From: Algoriphagus winogradskyi
GTDB lineage: Bacteria; Bacteroidota; Bacteroidia; Cytophagales; Cyclobacteriaceae
DNA length: 64,000 nucleotides
Reading direction: 5' to 3'
Assembly: GCF_900182815.1 (NCBI RefSeq)
Contig: NZ_FXUA01000009.1
Location: 62,001-126,000 of the forward strand
Part shown: positions 16,230 to 23,856 of the stretch, piece by piece
Layout: every line of letters starts with the position of its first letter
Numbering within the stretch: the stretch's first letter is position 1
The notes under the pieces: model-generated
Databases searched by the model: none
Seen by the model: the letters and a program-made list of their open reading frames with translations, nothing else
Told to the model about the DNA's origin: nothing
Translations under genes and position numbers: made by a program

Positions 16230-17678
16230 TTACTTACCAATTAGCTTGATTAGCATCCCTTTACTCAGCTGGTCTGTCAGGTGCATCCCATTCAACAAAG
16301 AAAGCTCCTCATATCTCTCCGCCGGCATTCCGTAGTACCTAAAGGCAGCTTCTAGTGACATAACATTTGGCAAAGTCTTGATCTTAATTATATCTGGTTT
16401 ACGATTAAGCTTTTCCGAATCCCGTAATTCCTTGAAGTCTCTGATGGTTTTAGAAAATAGGGGCTGATACGAATTAAAATTAGCTATATCCGTCACTCCC
16501 ATGAGACTGTAAATATTCCCTTCAAACTCAATAACAGAAGAAAGGACTCGAAGCGTAGCTGCTTGCTCCTGTAGACGATCCCCAACCAACAGAACTGCAG
16601 GCATTCCATTGATAGTTTCTTTCTTAGATTCTACCAGCGTCAATCCATAATTTTCTAAAATTGCATTCGCAGCCTCCTCTAGGTTAGATCCAGAAGCTAA
16701 GGTGAGAATCATTACCGCATCGCCTTCTGCTGGCGCCATTTGAAACTGTTGTGGAGAATTTTGATGCTGCCACCCAGTTGGGATAGGAAACTGGATTTTC
16801 AAAACTGGATGATAGAATGCACTGTTCTCCACAAAGCCTTGTTTGGGATCTGCACCCACAATCAAGCCATCAATTTTCCTTAGGTAACTATCTCGATTTA
16901 TTTCAAACTCGGTCAATTTGGACTTATCCTGCCACTTTTGCGCAAGCACTTCCACGGTTGCATTTCGTTCTACTGGGGATGGGTGGGTGGAAAGAAAAGG
17001 TGGGATTTCATCCGCTCCGGTATTTGTTTGCTGTCTTTCCAGAGTCTCAAAAAAGTCAGCCATTTCTCTGGCATCGTACCCGATCTGGGAAGAATATTCC
17101 ACACCTAGCTCATCTGACTGTCTCTCAGCATCTCTACCAAACTTCAATAAAGCTAATTGCATTCCTTGGGAGAGAGGGTCTACAAACTGACCAAGTTCAG
17201 GCACCAAAATAATTCCTGCCAAAAGACCTATTTGTCCCAAAATCTGGTTTCGTTGCTGGATCACTGAGTGCCTGGCAGTCACGTGACCTATCTCATGTCC
17301 CAGCACTCCGGCAAACTCGGCTTCATTGTTAAAATGCGCCATGATACCGCGGGTAAAATAAACAAAGCCACCCGGCAAGGCAAAGGCATTAATCACAGGT
17401 GAATCGACTATTTTGAACTCATAGGCCAACTTTGGCCGGTGTGAGATCGCAGCCATTTCAGATCCTTTAGTGGTAATAAACTCTTGGAGTTCTGGGTCTT
17501 CATAAAGCCCAAAAAAAGCAACCACTTCAGGATCCGATTGCTGTCCCATAGCAATTTCCTGAGCTTCAGACATCAGAACAAGTTGCTTTTTTCCCGTTAC
17601 TGGATTGATGGCGCAGGATCCTAAACTCAAGAGAAAAAGGGCCGAAAAGAGGCTAAGGTAATTCTTAAAAGTTCTCAT
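16230..17678 (-). CDS. M48 family zinc metalloprotease lipoprotein
   Basis: 482 residues from the ATG at 17678, which gives a lipoprotein signal (ALFLLSLGSC); the open frame continues upstream to 17762 without support. The zinc-binding HEIGH is at residues 128-132, preceded by INAFALPGGFVYFTRGI, a BepA/LoiP-like pattern. The third zinc ligand region EFAGV..ERQSDELGVEY follows. The C-terminal third (about 310-480) lacks TPRs and ends in a LysM-like segment, LNGMHLTDQLSKGMLIKLI. It is probably a periplasmic, membrane-anchored quality-control protease for envelope proteins (inference from family). Confidence 0.88.
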   Translation of the reverse strand: MRTFKNYLSLFSALFLLSLGSCAINPVTGKKQLVLMSEAQEIAMGQQSDPEVVAFFGLYEDPELQEFITTKGSEMAAISHRPKLAYEFKIVDSPVINAFALPGGFVYFTRGIMAHFNNEAEFAGVLGHEIGHVTARHSVIQQRNQILGQIGLLAGIILVPELGQFVDPLSQGMQLALLKFGRDAERQSDELGVEYSSQIGYDAREMADFFETLERQQTNTGADEIPPFLSTHPSPVERNATVEVLAQKWQDKSKLTEFEINRDSYLRKIDGLIVGADPKQGFVENSAFYHPVLKIQFPIPTGWQHQNSPQQFQMAPAEGDAVMILTLASGSNLEEAANAILENYGLTLVESKKETINGMPAVLLVGDRLQEQAATLRVLSSVIEFEGNIYSLMGVTDIANFNSYQPLFSKTIRDFKELRDSEKLNRKPDIIKIKTLPNVMSLEAAFRYYGMPAERYEELSLLNGMHLTDQLSKGMLIKLIGK

Positions 17679-17873
17679 TAAAAGTTGAAGTTGGTGGCTA
17701 TCTGTTAATGAGGTATTGAAAATTTCATTCCAATTAATTTTGGAAAGGGAAGTAGCCTTCATCGCGGGTGATTTGGAAAACCTTGGGTGAAGACATTCAC
17801 GGCGACAGAGCTTAGGCTCTTTGACAGTAGCAAGACTAACTATATCGCCTACACTCTTTCTTTGAGCTTAACC

Positions 17874-17914
17874 CCTTCGCGACTCTCTGCGCAAAACTCC
17901 GCGCCCACCGCGGT
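17874..17914. repeat. Degenerate CTYYGCG quasi-repeat
   Basis: Four copies of a C-rich unit ending in GCG (GCG at 17879, 17889, 17901 and 17910) sit between the M48 and lysS genes. The gap 17763-17978 holds no credible gene; a 67-residue frame there is an accident of this composition. Confidence 0.45.
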
Positions 17915-17931
17915 AAAAACCCAGCCACAAA

Positions 17932-17959
17932 AAAAACCGAGCCTCGCAGCCCGGTTTTT
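17932..17959. terminator. Terminator downstream of lysS
   Basis: An 8-bp stem AAAAACCG/CGGTTTTT plus two more GC pairs inside after one mismatch, with a 6-nt loop. On the minus strand the U-tract of the stem ends the lysS message, whose stop lies 20 bp away. A/T tracts on both sides make it usable in both directions. Confidence 0.8.
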
Positions 17960-17978
17960 ACTTTTATATCAATCTGGA

Positions 17979-19685
17979 TTAGTCAACTAGTGATACAGTG
18001 ATCGAATCACCTTCTTTAGTCACTTTGGCGACACCCTTGCCTGTTAGGCCTTTCATCGCTACATCCCATTTCTTTCCGCTTAGTCCAGCTTTTCCTTTCA
18101 GATCAGCGATAGCCACAGGAGACTCTGCTTTCAGCAATTCGAAAATGCCTTTTTCTTCTTCAGTCATTTCCACCTGCTTTTTCTCAGGTCTCATCTGAGG
18201 GAAGAACAATACTTCCTGAATAGTAGTATTATTTGTCAACAACATAGTCAAACGATCAATACCAATACCCAATCCTGAGGTTGGAGGCATTCCATATTCC
18301 AAGGCACGAAGGAAATCCTCGTCCATCGCCATCGCCTCATCGTCACCACGCTCAGCCAATTTCAACTGATCTTCAAAGCGCTCACGCTGATCGATAGGAT
18401 CGTTCAATTCAGTATAGGCATTTGCGATTTCTTTTCCATTAACAAATAGCTCAAAACGCTCCACCAAACCTGGCTCAGTTCTATGCTTTTTCGCCAAAGG
18501 CGTCATCTCAATAGGATAATCCGTGATGTAAGTTGGCTGGATCAAATTAGCTTCCACCTTCTCACCGAAGATCTCATCCACCAATTTGCCTTTGCCCATA
18601 GTGGCATCGGTCTCAATGCCCATCTCAGCGCAAACCTTACGAAGACCATCCTCATCCATTTTGCTCACGTCGATACCTGCATATTCCTTAATGGAATCAT
18701 ACATAGTTAATCTTCTATATGGACCAGCAAATTCAATTTCATTATTACCTACTGTGATTTTGGTTTTGCCGTGAATCTTTTCAGTTACCTGCTCGATTAG
18801 CTCTTCCACCATTTCCATCATCCAGATGTAGTCTTTATAGGCCACATAGATTTCCATGGAAGTGAATTCAGGATTGTGCGTGCGGTCCATGCCTTCATTT
18901 CTGAACATTTTCCCAAACTCATACACCCCATCAAATCCACCTACGATCAATCTCTTCAGGTATAGCTCATTCGCAATTCTCAGGAAAAGTGGCATATCCA
19001 GAGTATTGTGATGCGTATCAAATGGACGCGCTGCAGCCCCACCATGCACAGCTTGCAGGATTGGGGTCTCTACTTCCAGCCATCCATGATCATCAAAATA
19101 GCGACGCATCTGAGTGATAATTCTAGAGCGAGTAATAAAGGTCTTCTTCACCTCAGGATTCACGGTCAAATCCACATAGCGCTGACGGTATCTCATCTCA
19201 GGATCGGTAAATCCATCGTGGACATTGCCGTCTTCGTCTCTTTTCACCACCGGAAGTGGCTTTACAGATTTAGAAAGCACGGTCAACTCAGTTACGTGAA
19301 GAGAAATCTCTCCAGTCTGCGTAGTGAAAATATAGCCTTTCAGCCCTAAGAAATCACCAATTCCCAGAAGCTTTTTGAAAACTGTATTATATAAGGTCTT
19401 GTCTTCGCCTTCGCAAATATCATCGCGACGAACGTAAAACTGTAATCTACCAGTAGCGTCTTGGATCTCGCCAAAGGAAGCTGAACCCATGATTCTACGG
19501 CTCATCAATCGACCTGCTATTGAAATGCTCTTGTAGTCATTCTTGCGATTTTCATAGTTACGATGAATATCCTCGGTGGTGACATTGATCGGAAACGCCT
19601 CAGCTGGATAGGGATTGATCCCTAGCTTCATCAGTTCTTCCCGATCTTTACGTCTTTCTATTTCCTGTTCGCTCAAAAGTTGCAT
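17979..19685 (-). CDS. lysS: Lysyl-tRNA synthetase, class II
   Basis: 568 residues. The OB-fold anticodon-binding domain (about 55-170) contains GRLMSRRIMGSASFGEIQDATGRLQFY. Class II motif 1 follows (RSRIITQMRRYFDDHGWLEVETPILQ), then motif 2 (FLRIANELYLKRLIVGGFDGVYEFGKMFRNEGMDRTHNPEFTSMEIY) and motif 3 (GLGIGIDRLTMLLTN). The first about 500 residues are ordinary LysRS. A further 65-residue tail (EKGIFELLKAESPVAIADLKGKAG) looks like a small helical or winged-helix appendage. It charges tRNA-Lys in the cytosol. Confidence 0.96.
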   Translation of the reverse strand: MQLLSEQEIERRKDREELMKLGINPYPAEAFPINVTTEDIHRNYENRKNDYKSISIAGRLMSRRIMGSASFGEIQDATGRLQFYVRRDDICEGEDKTLYNTVFKKLLGIGDFLGLKGYIFTTQTGEISLHVTELTVLSKSVKPLPVVKRDEDGNVHDGFTDPEMRYRQRYVDLTVNPEVKKTFITRSRIITQMRRYFDDHGWLEVETPILQAVHGGAAARPFDTHHNTLDMPLFLRIANELYLKRLIVGGFDGVYEFGKMFRNEGMDRTHNPEFTSMEIYVAYKDYIWMMEMVEELIEQVTEKIHGKTKITVGNNEIEFAGPYRRLTMYDSIKEYAGIDVSKMDEDGLRKVCAEMGIETDATMGKGKLVDEIFGEKVEANLIQPTYITDYPIEMTPLAKKHRTEPGLVERFELFVNGKEIANAYTELNDPIDQRERFEDQLKLAERGDDEAMAMDEDFLRALEYGMPPTSGLGIGIDRLTMLLTNNTTIQEVLFFPQMRPEKKQVEMTEEEKGIFELLKAESPVAIADLKGKAGLSGKKWDVAMKGLTGKGVAKVTKEGDSITVSLVD

Positions 19686-19722
19686 TTGTATTGATTTGAG
19701 ATTTGTTGTCTATATTATTGTT

Positions 19723-19843
19723 GGGTGTCAGATGACCGATACCCGGTGTTCGTCAGAACCTTGTCACTTTACCACCTTTTCACTTTCTACCTCACACTTT
19801 TCACTTTACTTGGCAAACATCGGTCACCCGACATCGGACATCA
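19723..19843. repeat. Inverted heptamer arrays between lysS and proline dehydrogenase
   Basis: The left array (19723-19750) is four 7-bp units such as GGGTGTC and CGGTGTT. The right array (19816-19843) is four units such as AACATCG and GACATCA. Read on opposite strands, the two share the pattern NNCAYCN at strict 7-bp spacing. Between them lies a pyrimidine-rich stretch built of CACTTT-like words. There is no gene in the 164-bp gap. Confidence 0.6.
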
Positions 19844-19849
19844 AGCCTT

Positions 19850-21028
19850 TTATTTCTCCTTCTTCCTTCTCTCCACTTCTTTCTTGATCATCGAAAACTC
19901 GCGACTGCTTTGACCAGCTATACTGGAATTCTCAGAAGCTCTACGGATCAGGTATGGCATTACCTTTTCCACAGGTCCATAAGGCACGTATTTCAAAACC
20001 CGATAACCTGCATCTGCTAGATTAAAGGAAATATTATCACTCATCCCATAAAGCTGAGCAAAGAAAACACGGTCAGACTTTTTGTCAATTCCATACTTTT
20101 CGATCAGCTCAACTACGAGATGGTTACTTGCTTCATTATGCGATCCACTTACTAAGTATACTCCATTAGCAATGCAAAACTCCACACCTAGATTATAGTC
20201 TGTATCAGTAGCCGATTTGCTAGGTTGAATAGGACTAGGATAGCCCATTTCTTCCGCTCTCTCTGCCTCTTTCTCCATGTATGCACCACGTACCAACTTA
20301 GCTCCTAAAAGAAACCCAAGTTCATCTGCCAAAACTTTAGCTTCCTTCAATCTCCCCAGCATGTCGTGGCGATACATCTGATATGTATTATATACCACAC
20401 ATCTTTCCTTATTGTATTTCTCCATGGCTTCATAGGTCAGCGTGTCGACCACATCTTGAAACCATGACTCTTCTGCATCGATCAAGATCTTCAATCCTAA
20501 ATCATAAGCAGTTTTGCAAAGTAGATCCACTCGGGCTTTACAACGCTCATACGCCTGATATTCGGCAGGAACGAGAGCCTCACCTGCTTGGATTTTGATC
20601 AGAATATGATAATCTCCCAAACCGGTAACCTTAATTACTCCAAAAGGCATATAATCAGTCTTGGCAGACTCCACCATCGTTTGGCGGATTTCCTCACAGG
20701 TTTTATCAAAACTCTCTTCGTCGCCTTTTCCCTCCACGGAGTAGTCCAGGATTGACTCCACTCCAAATTTGGCAAGACTTTTACAATCTTCGATAGTTTC
20801 TGAGATTGTTTCACCCCCACAGAAATGCCCAAACATAGTTTGCTTCATAATACCTTTGATTGGCAAATGAAGCGCAAAACCGATTTTGGTCAGTGCAATC
20901 CCCATATCTGAGACAAATTTATTGTTCAACATGGCAAAGACTAAATGCATTTTCTTCAGTTCTGCGTCACTTTTTGAGGCAAAGGCAACTTTTAAGTTGT
21001 CAAAAGAAATAGTGGGTTTGGCGGGCAT
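19850..21028 (-). CDS. Proline dehydrogenase
   Basis: 392 residues from the ATG at 21028 (MPAKPTISFDNLKVAF); a start ten codons earlier is possible. The FAD-binding TIM-barrel of monofunctional ProDH/PutA is recognisable: ESILDYSVEGK, ILIDAEESWFQDVVD, CVVYNTYQMYRHDML, GAKLVRGAYMEKE, SGSHNEAS and the C-terminal YVPYGPVEKVMPYLIRRASENSSI with the substrate-binding Arg pair. It oxidises L-proline to pyrroline-5-carboxylate and passes electrons to quinone. No P5C dehydrogenase is adjacent. Confidence 0.93.
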   Translation of the reverse strand: MPAKPTISFDNLKVAFASKSDAELKKMHLVFAMLNNKFVSDMGIALTKIGFALHLPIKGIMKQTMFGHFCGGETISETIEDCKSLAKFGVESILDYSVEGKGDEESFDKTCEEIRQTMVESAKTDYMPFGVIKVTGLGDYHILIKIQAGEALVPAEYQAYERCKARVDLLCKTAYDLGLKILIDAEESWFQDVVDTLTYEAMEKYNKERCVVYNTYQMYRHDMLGRLKEAKVLADELGFLLGAKLVRGAYMEKEAERAEEMGYPSPIQPSKSATDTDYNLGVEFCIANGVYLVSGSHNEASNHLVVELIEKYGIDKKSDRVFFAQLYGMSDNISFNLADAGYRVLKYVPYGPVEKVMPYLIRRASENSSIAGQSSREFSMIKKEVERRKKEK

Positions 21029-21414
21029 ATTCCAGAAATAAAGCTGCAAAGATATCAAAAAAACTGCTTTTGGGTTGGTTTTGTTGGGATAATTGAACCA
21101 GTGAAAAGCGACTGTATTGTAGGCATTAGAGACTGAAGAAAAGCAATTGCTTGTTTCCTTATGTGATTCATTGCAAGTAAAAGTAAAATTTTACCCAGAC
21201 GCTTATTCTTTCTAAAACCAATATCCTTTCTCCTTAAACCCTGCCAGCATTTTTAAATTATTCCAAAAAATATTTCACAGCTCTAAAGAGAAGTATTTTC
21301 ATATAAGTCAAAATATAATTCCGAAAGCACTGAATATTTTGTCAAGATTTAGAAATATTCAACAAATCACCTGAATCTTTGCCGATTAAATAATACCTGT
21401 GGCAAAAAATTAAT

Positions 21415-21445
21415 TTTGATTTTAAAAATCACCACTTTACATTTG
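21415..21445 (+). promoter_or_regulatory. Consensus Bacteroidota promoter of the aromatic operon
   Basis: TTTG at 21415-21418, exactly 19 bp, then TACATTTG at 21438-21445. This matches the Bacteroidota -33/-7 consensus (TTTG-N19-TAnnTTTG) without a mismatch. Transcription is expected to begin about 5 nt past the -7 box, at or next to the ATG of the leader ORF at 21450. The 420 bp between the proline dehydrogenase start and the leader ORF contain no other recognised feature. Confidence 0.72.
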
Positions 21446-21449
21446 GCAC

Positions 21450-21539
21450 ATGTTAAACACAGCAGCGACATATTTTAGCTTCTTTTACTTTTACTTTCGA
21501 AGACAAAATCGAATCGGAGTTGTGTATTGCCTTGCCTAA
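21450..21539 (+). CDS. Phe/Tyr-rich leader peptide of the aromatic operon
   Basis: An ATG-started frame of 29 codons ending in TAA at 21537. Residues 8-16 read YFSFFYFYF: five Phe and three Tyr in nine codons, a density not expected by chance. It is followed by basic residues and the C-terminus GVVYCLA. It stops 27 bp before the 5' arm of a strong terminator and 70 bp before the DAHP synthase-chorismate mutase gene, whose pathway makes Phe and Tyr. By the logic of E. coli pheL/trpL, it would sense charged tRNA-Phe and tRNA-Tyr through ribosome stalling. No Shine-Dalgarno site precedes it, and the promoter -7 box ends 4 bp before the ATG, so leaderless initiation is possible. The function is inferred; the sequence pattern is direct. 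Confidence 0.82.
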   Translation: MLNTAATYFSFFYFYFRRQNRIGVVYCLA

Positions 21540-21594
21540 ACTTAGAAACAAAATATAACACATAAAGCCCGATTCGAAAGAGTCGGGCTTTTTT
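21509..21594 (+). promoter_or_regulatory. Transcription attenuator (antiterminator plus terminator)
   Basis: Terminator: 10-bp stem 21566-21575 with 21580-21589 (one G-U pair), GAAA tetraloop, then a run of T to 21594. Antiterminator: TCGAATCGG at 21509-21517, inside codons 20-23 of the leader ORF, is the exact reverse complement of CCGATTCGA at 21569-21577, which is the 5' arm and loop of the terminator. A ribosome stalled on the aromatic codons (21471-21497) would leave 21509-21517 free to pair and block the terminator. A ribosome reaching the stop codon would cover it and allow termination. Confidence 0.8.
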
Positions 21595-21609
21595 CATTTA
21601 AAGCTCAGT

Positions 21610-22710
21610 ATGATGAAAGAACACAAGCAAATCAAAGACTGGGGCCTAGGACTAACAGGCCCAACAATTATCGCAGGACCTTGCTCCGCTGAAACTCCAG
21701 AACAAATCGAACAGATTTGTATCGAGATGAAGGAAAATAATGTCATCCCTTCTATGTTTCGAGCAGGAATCTGGAAGCCTAGAACTAGACCAGGAAGCTT
21801 CGAAGGCATCGGGGAAGAAGGATTGAAGTGGATGGAGATCGTTCGTCACCACTTGAACATTCCGATCACTGTAGAAGTAGGAAATGCAGCTCATGCTGAA
21901 ATCGCCCTTAGAAATAATGTAGACGTGGTTTGGGTAGGCGCTAGAACTACTGTCAACCCATTTGCAGTTCAGGAAATTGCTGATGCATTGGCAGGTTCTG
22001 ATATCCCAGTGATGGTGAAAAATCCGATGAATCCAGATCTTGATCTTTGGATGGGTGCTTTGGAAAGATTCCATGCCGTAGGACTTACTAAGTTAGCTGC
22101 GATTCACAGAGGATTCTCTGATGCATACGACAAGAGATTCAGAAACAAACCAAACTGGTCTATGCCAATGCACTTAAAGCGTGTTTGGACTGGAATGGAA
22201 GTAATCAACGATCCTTCTCACATCGTTGGAAAGAGAGATGGAATTCTTGAAATCTCCCAGAAGGCAATGAATTTCGGTTTGGATGGTTTGATGATCGAAA
22301 CTCACCACGATCCGGACAAAGCTTGGTCTGATGCTAAGCAGCAAGTGACTCCAGCACGATTGAAAGAAATTCTATCTGCTATAGATTTCAAAAAACCAAT
22401 GGAATCTGAGCAGCCAAGTGAGCGTCTGAACGACTTAAGAAGGGCTGTTGACCACATGGATGATCAATTGTTGGATATCCTTCAGGAGAGATTTGCAGTG
22501 ATCGATCAAATCGGTGCGCATAAAAGAGAGCATCATCTATCCGTATTTCAGTCTGATCGCTGGAAAGATGTGATGGAGAGCCGTACTCAAAAAGGCGTTG
22601 CAAAGAATCTTAGCGAGAAATTCATGAAGGAGTTGCTTTATTGTATTCACGAAGAGTCAGTAAAGCGTCAAGAAAAGCAGCTAAGAGAAGCTGATCCAGT
22701 AAAAAAGTAA
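21610..22710 (+). CDS. Bifunctional DAHP synthase / chorismate mutase
   Basis: 366 residues. Residues 1-265 are a type I DAHP synthase of the KdsA/AroF-like subclass: IIAGPCSAET, FRAGIWKPRTRPGSFEGIG, VWVGARTTVNPF, VMVKNPMNPD, KLAAIHRGF and LMIETHHDPD. Residues about 280-355 are an AroQ chorismate mutase helix bundle: LNDLRRAVDHMDDQLLDILQERFAVIDQIGAHKRE. It thus combines the first step of the shikimate pathway with the branch step to prephenate, a fusion common in Bacteroidota. ATG at 21610 is used; ATG at 21613 is equivalent. Expression is predicted to be controlled by the upstream leader peptide attenuator. Confidence 0.93.
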   Translation: MMKEHKQIKDWGLGLTGPTIIAGPCSAETPEQIEQICIEMKENNVIPSMFRAGIWKPRTRPGSFEGIGEEGLKWMEIVRHHLNIPITVEVGNAAHAEIALRNNVDVVWVGARTTVNPFAVQEIADALAGSDIPVMVKNPMNPDLDLWMGALERFHAVGLTKLAAIHRGFSDAYDKRFRNKPNWSMPMHLKRVWTGMEVINDPSHIVGKRDGILEISQKAMNFGLDGLMIETHHDPDKAWSDAKQQVTPARLKEILSAIDFKKPMESEQPSERLNDLRRAVDHMDDQLLDILQERFAVIDQIGAHKREHHLSVFQSDRWKDVMESRTQKGVAKNLSEKFMKELLYCIHEESVKRQEKQLREADPVKK

Positions 22711-22734
22711 ATTCATAATCACTGAGCTTTTAGT

Positions 22735-22767
22735 AAATCTGAGGGGAATATTTCTCCTCAGATTTTT
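22735..22767 (+). terminator. Strong hairpin between DAHPS-CM and aroB
   Basis: Perfect 10-bp stem AAATCTGAGG (22735-22744) with CCTCAGATTT (22756-22765), extendable inward by four pairs, followed by T residues to 22767. It lies 24 bp after the DAHPS-CM stop and 34 bp before the aroB GTG. It would end or reduce transcription into aroB unless read through. Confidence 0.8.
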
Positions 22768-22801
22768 ACTCTAATTTTAAGTTCAGTAAAATTTCTTCTT
22801 C

Positions 22802-23845
22802 GTGAACTCAATTATCTTTTCTGAAAATGCATCTGTCGATTTGACTGCCGTACTCGGTGAGATCAAATTTTCAAGTCTTTTTATTCTGACAGATGAAAAC
22901 ACCAAGGAGCATTGCCTACCCTTGGTTGAAGAAGTTTTTCCTTCCAACACCACTTTTTATACGATTGATTCTGGCGAAAAAAACAAAACCATCGCTACCT
23001 GTATGAATATCTGGGCTGCGATGACCGAAGCGCAGCTTGATAGAAAAGCTCTTTTCATCAATATAGGAGGCGGCGTTTTGGGCGATATGGGTGGCTTTTG
23101 CGCCAGCATATACAAAAGAGGAATCCGTTTTATCAACATGCCTACTACCCTACTTTCCCAAGTAGATGCTAGTGTTGGCGGAAAATTAGGAGTGGATTTC
23201 GAAGGATTGAAAAATCACTTGGGCGTATTCAATGAACCAGAAACGGTCATTGTAGCATCCGAATTTTTAAAAACTTTACCCCAGCACGAATTAAGATCTG
23301 GCTTTGCTGAGATTATCAAGCACGGTTTGATTCGGGATAAAAAATATTTCGAAAGCTTGGATTTTGAACACTGGGAAAAATCCTACTGGACTCCCTTGAT
23401 CCATCATTCTGTGGAGATCAAAAAAGCCGTGGTCAAAGAAGATCCTAAAGAAGCAGGCTTGCGCAAAATCTTGAATTTTGGGCATACAATTGGACATGCT
23501 TTTGAAACGTACTTTTTGGATGGACCTAGACATTTATTACACGGAGAAGCCATAGCAGTTGGAATGATTTGCGAAGCATGGCTTTCACACAAGAAATTAA
23601 ACCTTTCGATGGCAGAAGTGGAGCAAATCCAGGCTGCCTTTTTGAAAGTTTATGGCAAAATAGAAATCCTGGAAACTGACCTGCCTGCGGTCCTTGATTT
23701 CTGCCTGCAAGACAAGAAAAATGAAGGCAAAGAACTGATGTTTTCTTTACTCCGTTCGATCGGCGATTGCACTTATAATATTCCAATCACACGGGAAGAA
23801 ATCCGGGAAGCAATCCATTATTACCAAAATTTACCTCAGACCTAA
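22802..23845 (+). CDS. aroB: 3-dehydroquinate synthase
   Basis: 347 residues starting at GTG 22802; no ATG fits the N-terminus. NAD-binding segment NIGGGVLGDMGGFCAS, then RFINMPTTLLSQVDASVGGKLGVDF, SGFAEIIKHGLI, and metal-ligand segments ILNFGHTIGHAFE and LLHGEAIAVGM are standard for AroB. It converts DAHP to 3-dehydroquinate, the second shikimate step. It is separated by 11 bp from aroA and lies downstream of a strong hairpin. Confidence 0.95.
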   Translation: MNSIIFSENASVDLTAVLGEIKFSSLFILTDENTKEHCLPLVEEVFPSNTTFYTIDSGEKNKTIATCMNIWAAMTEAQLDRKALFINIGGGVLGDMGGFCASIYKRGIRFINMPTTLLSQVDASVGGKLGVDFEGLKNHLGVFNEPETVIVASEFLKTLPQHELRSGFAEIIKHGLIRDKKYFESLDFEHWEKSYWTPLIHHSVEIKKAVVKEDPKEAGLRKILNFGHTIGHAFETYFLDGPRHLLHGEAIAVGMICEAWLSHKKLNLSMAEVEQIQAAFLKVYGKIEILETDLPAVLDFCLQDKKNEGKELMFSLLRSIGDCTYNIPITREEIREAIHYYQNLPQT

Positions 23846-23856
23846 TTACCAATATT

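Noticed and set aside
17787..17990. 67-residue plus-strand gene
   Set aside because: It runs into the lysS terminator and the GCG quasi-repeat, has no domain, and overlaps the end of lysS.
21059..21449. T-box or riboswitch ahead of the aromatic operon
   Set aside because: No T-box core sequence or specifier pattern is visible. The leader ORF and overlapping antiterminator explain the control region better, and the consensus promoter lies downstream of most of this stretch.
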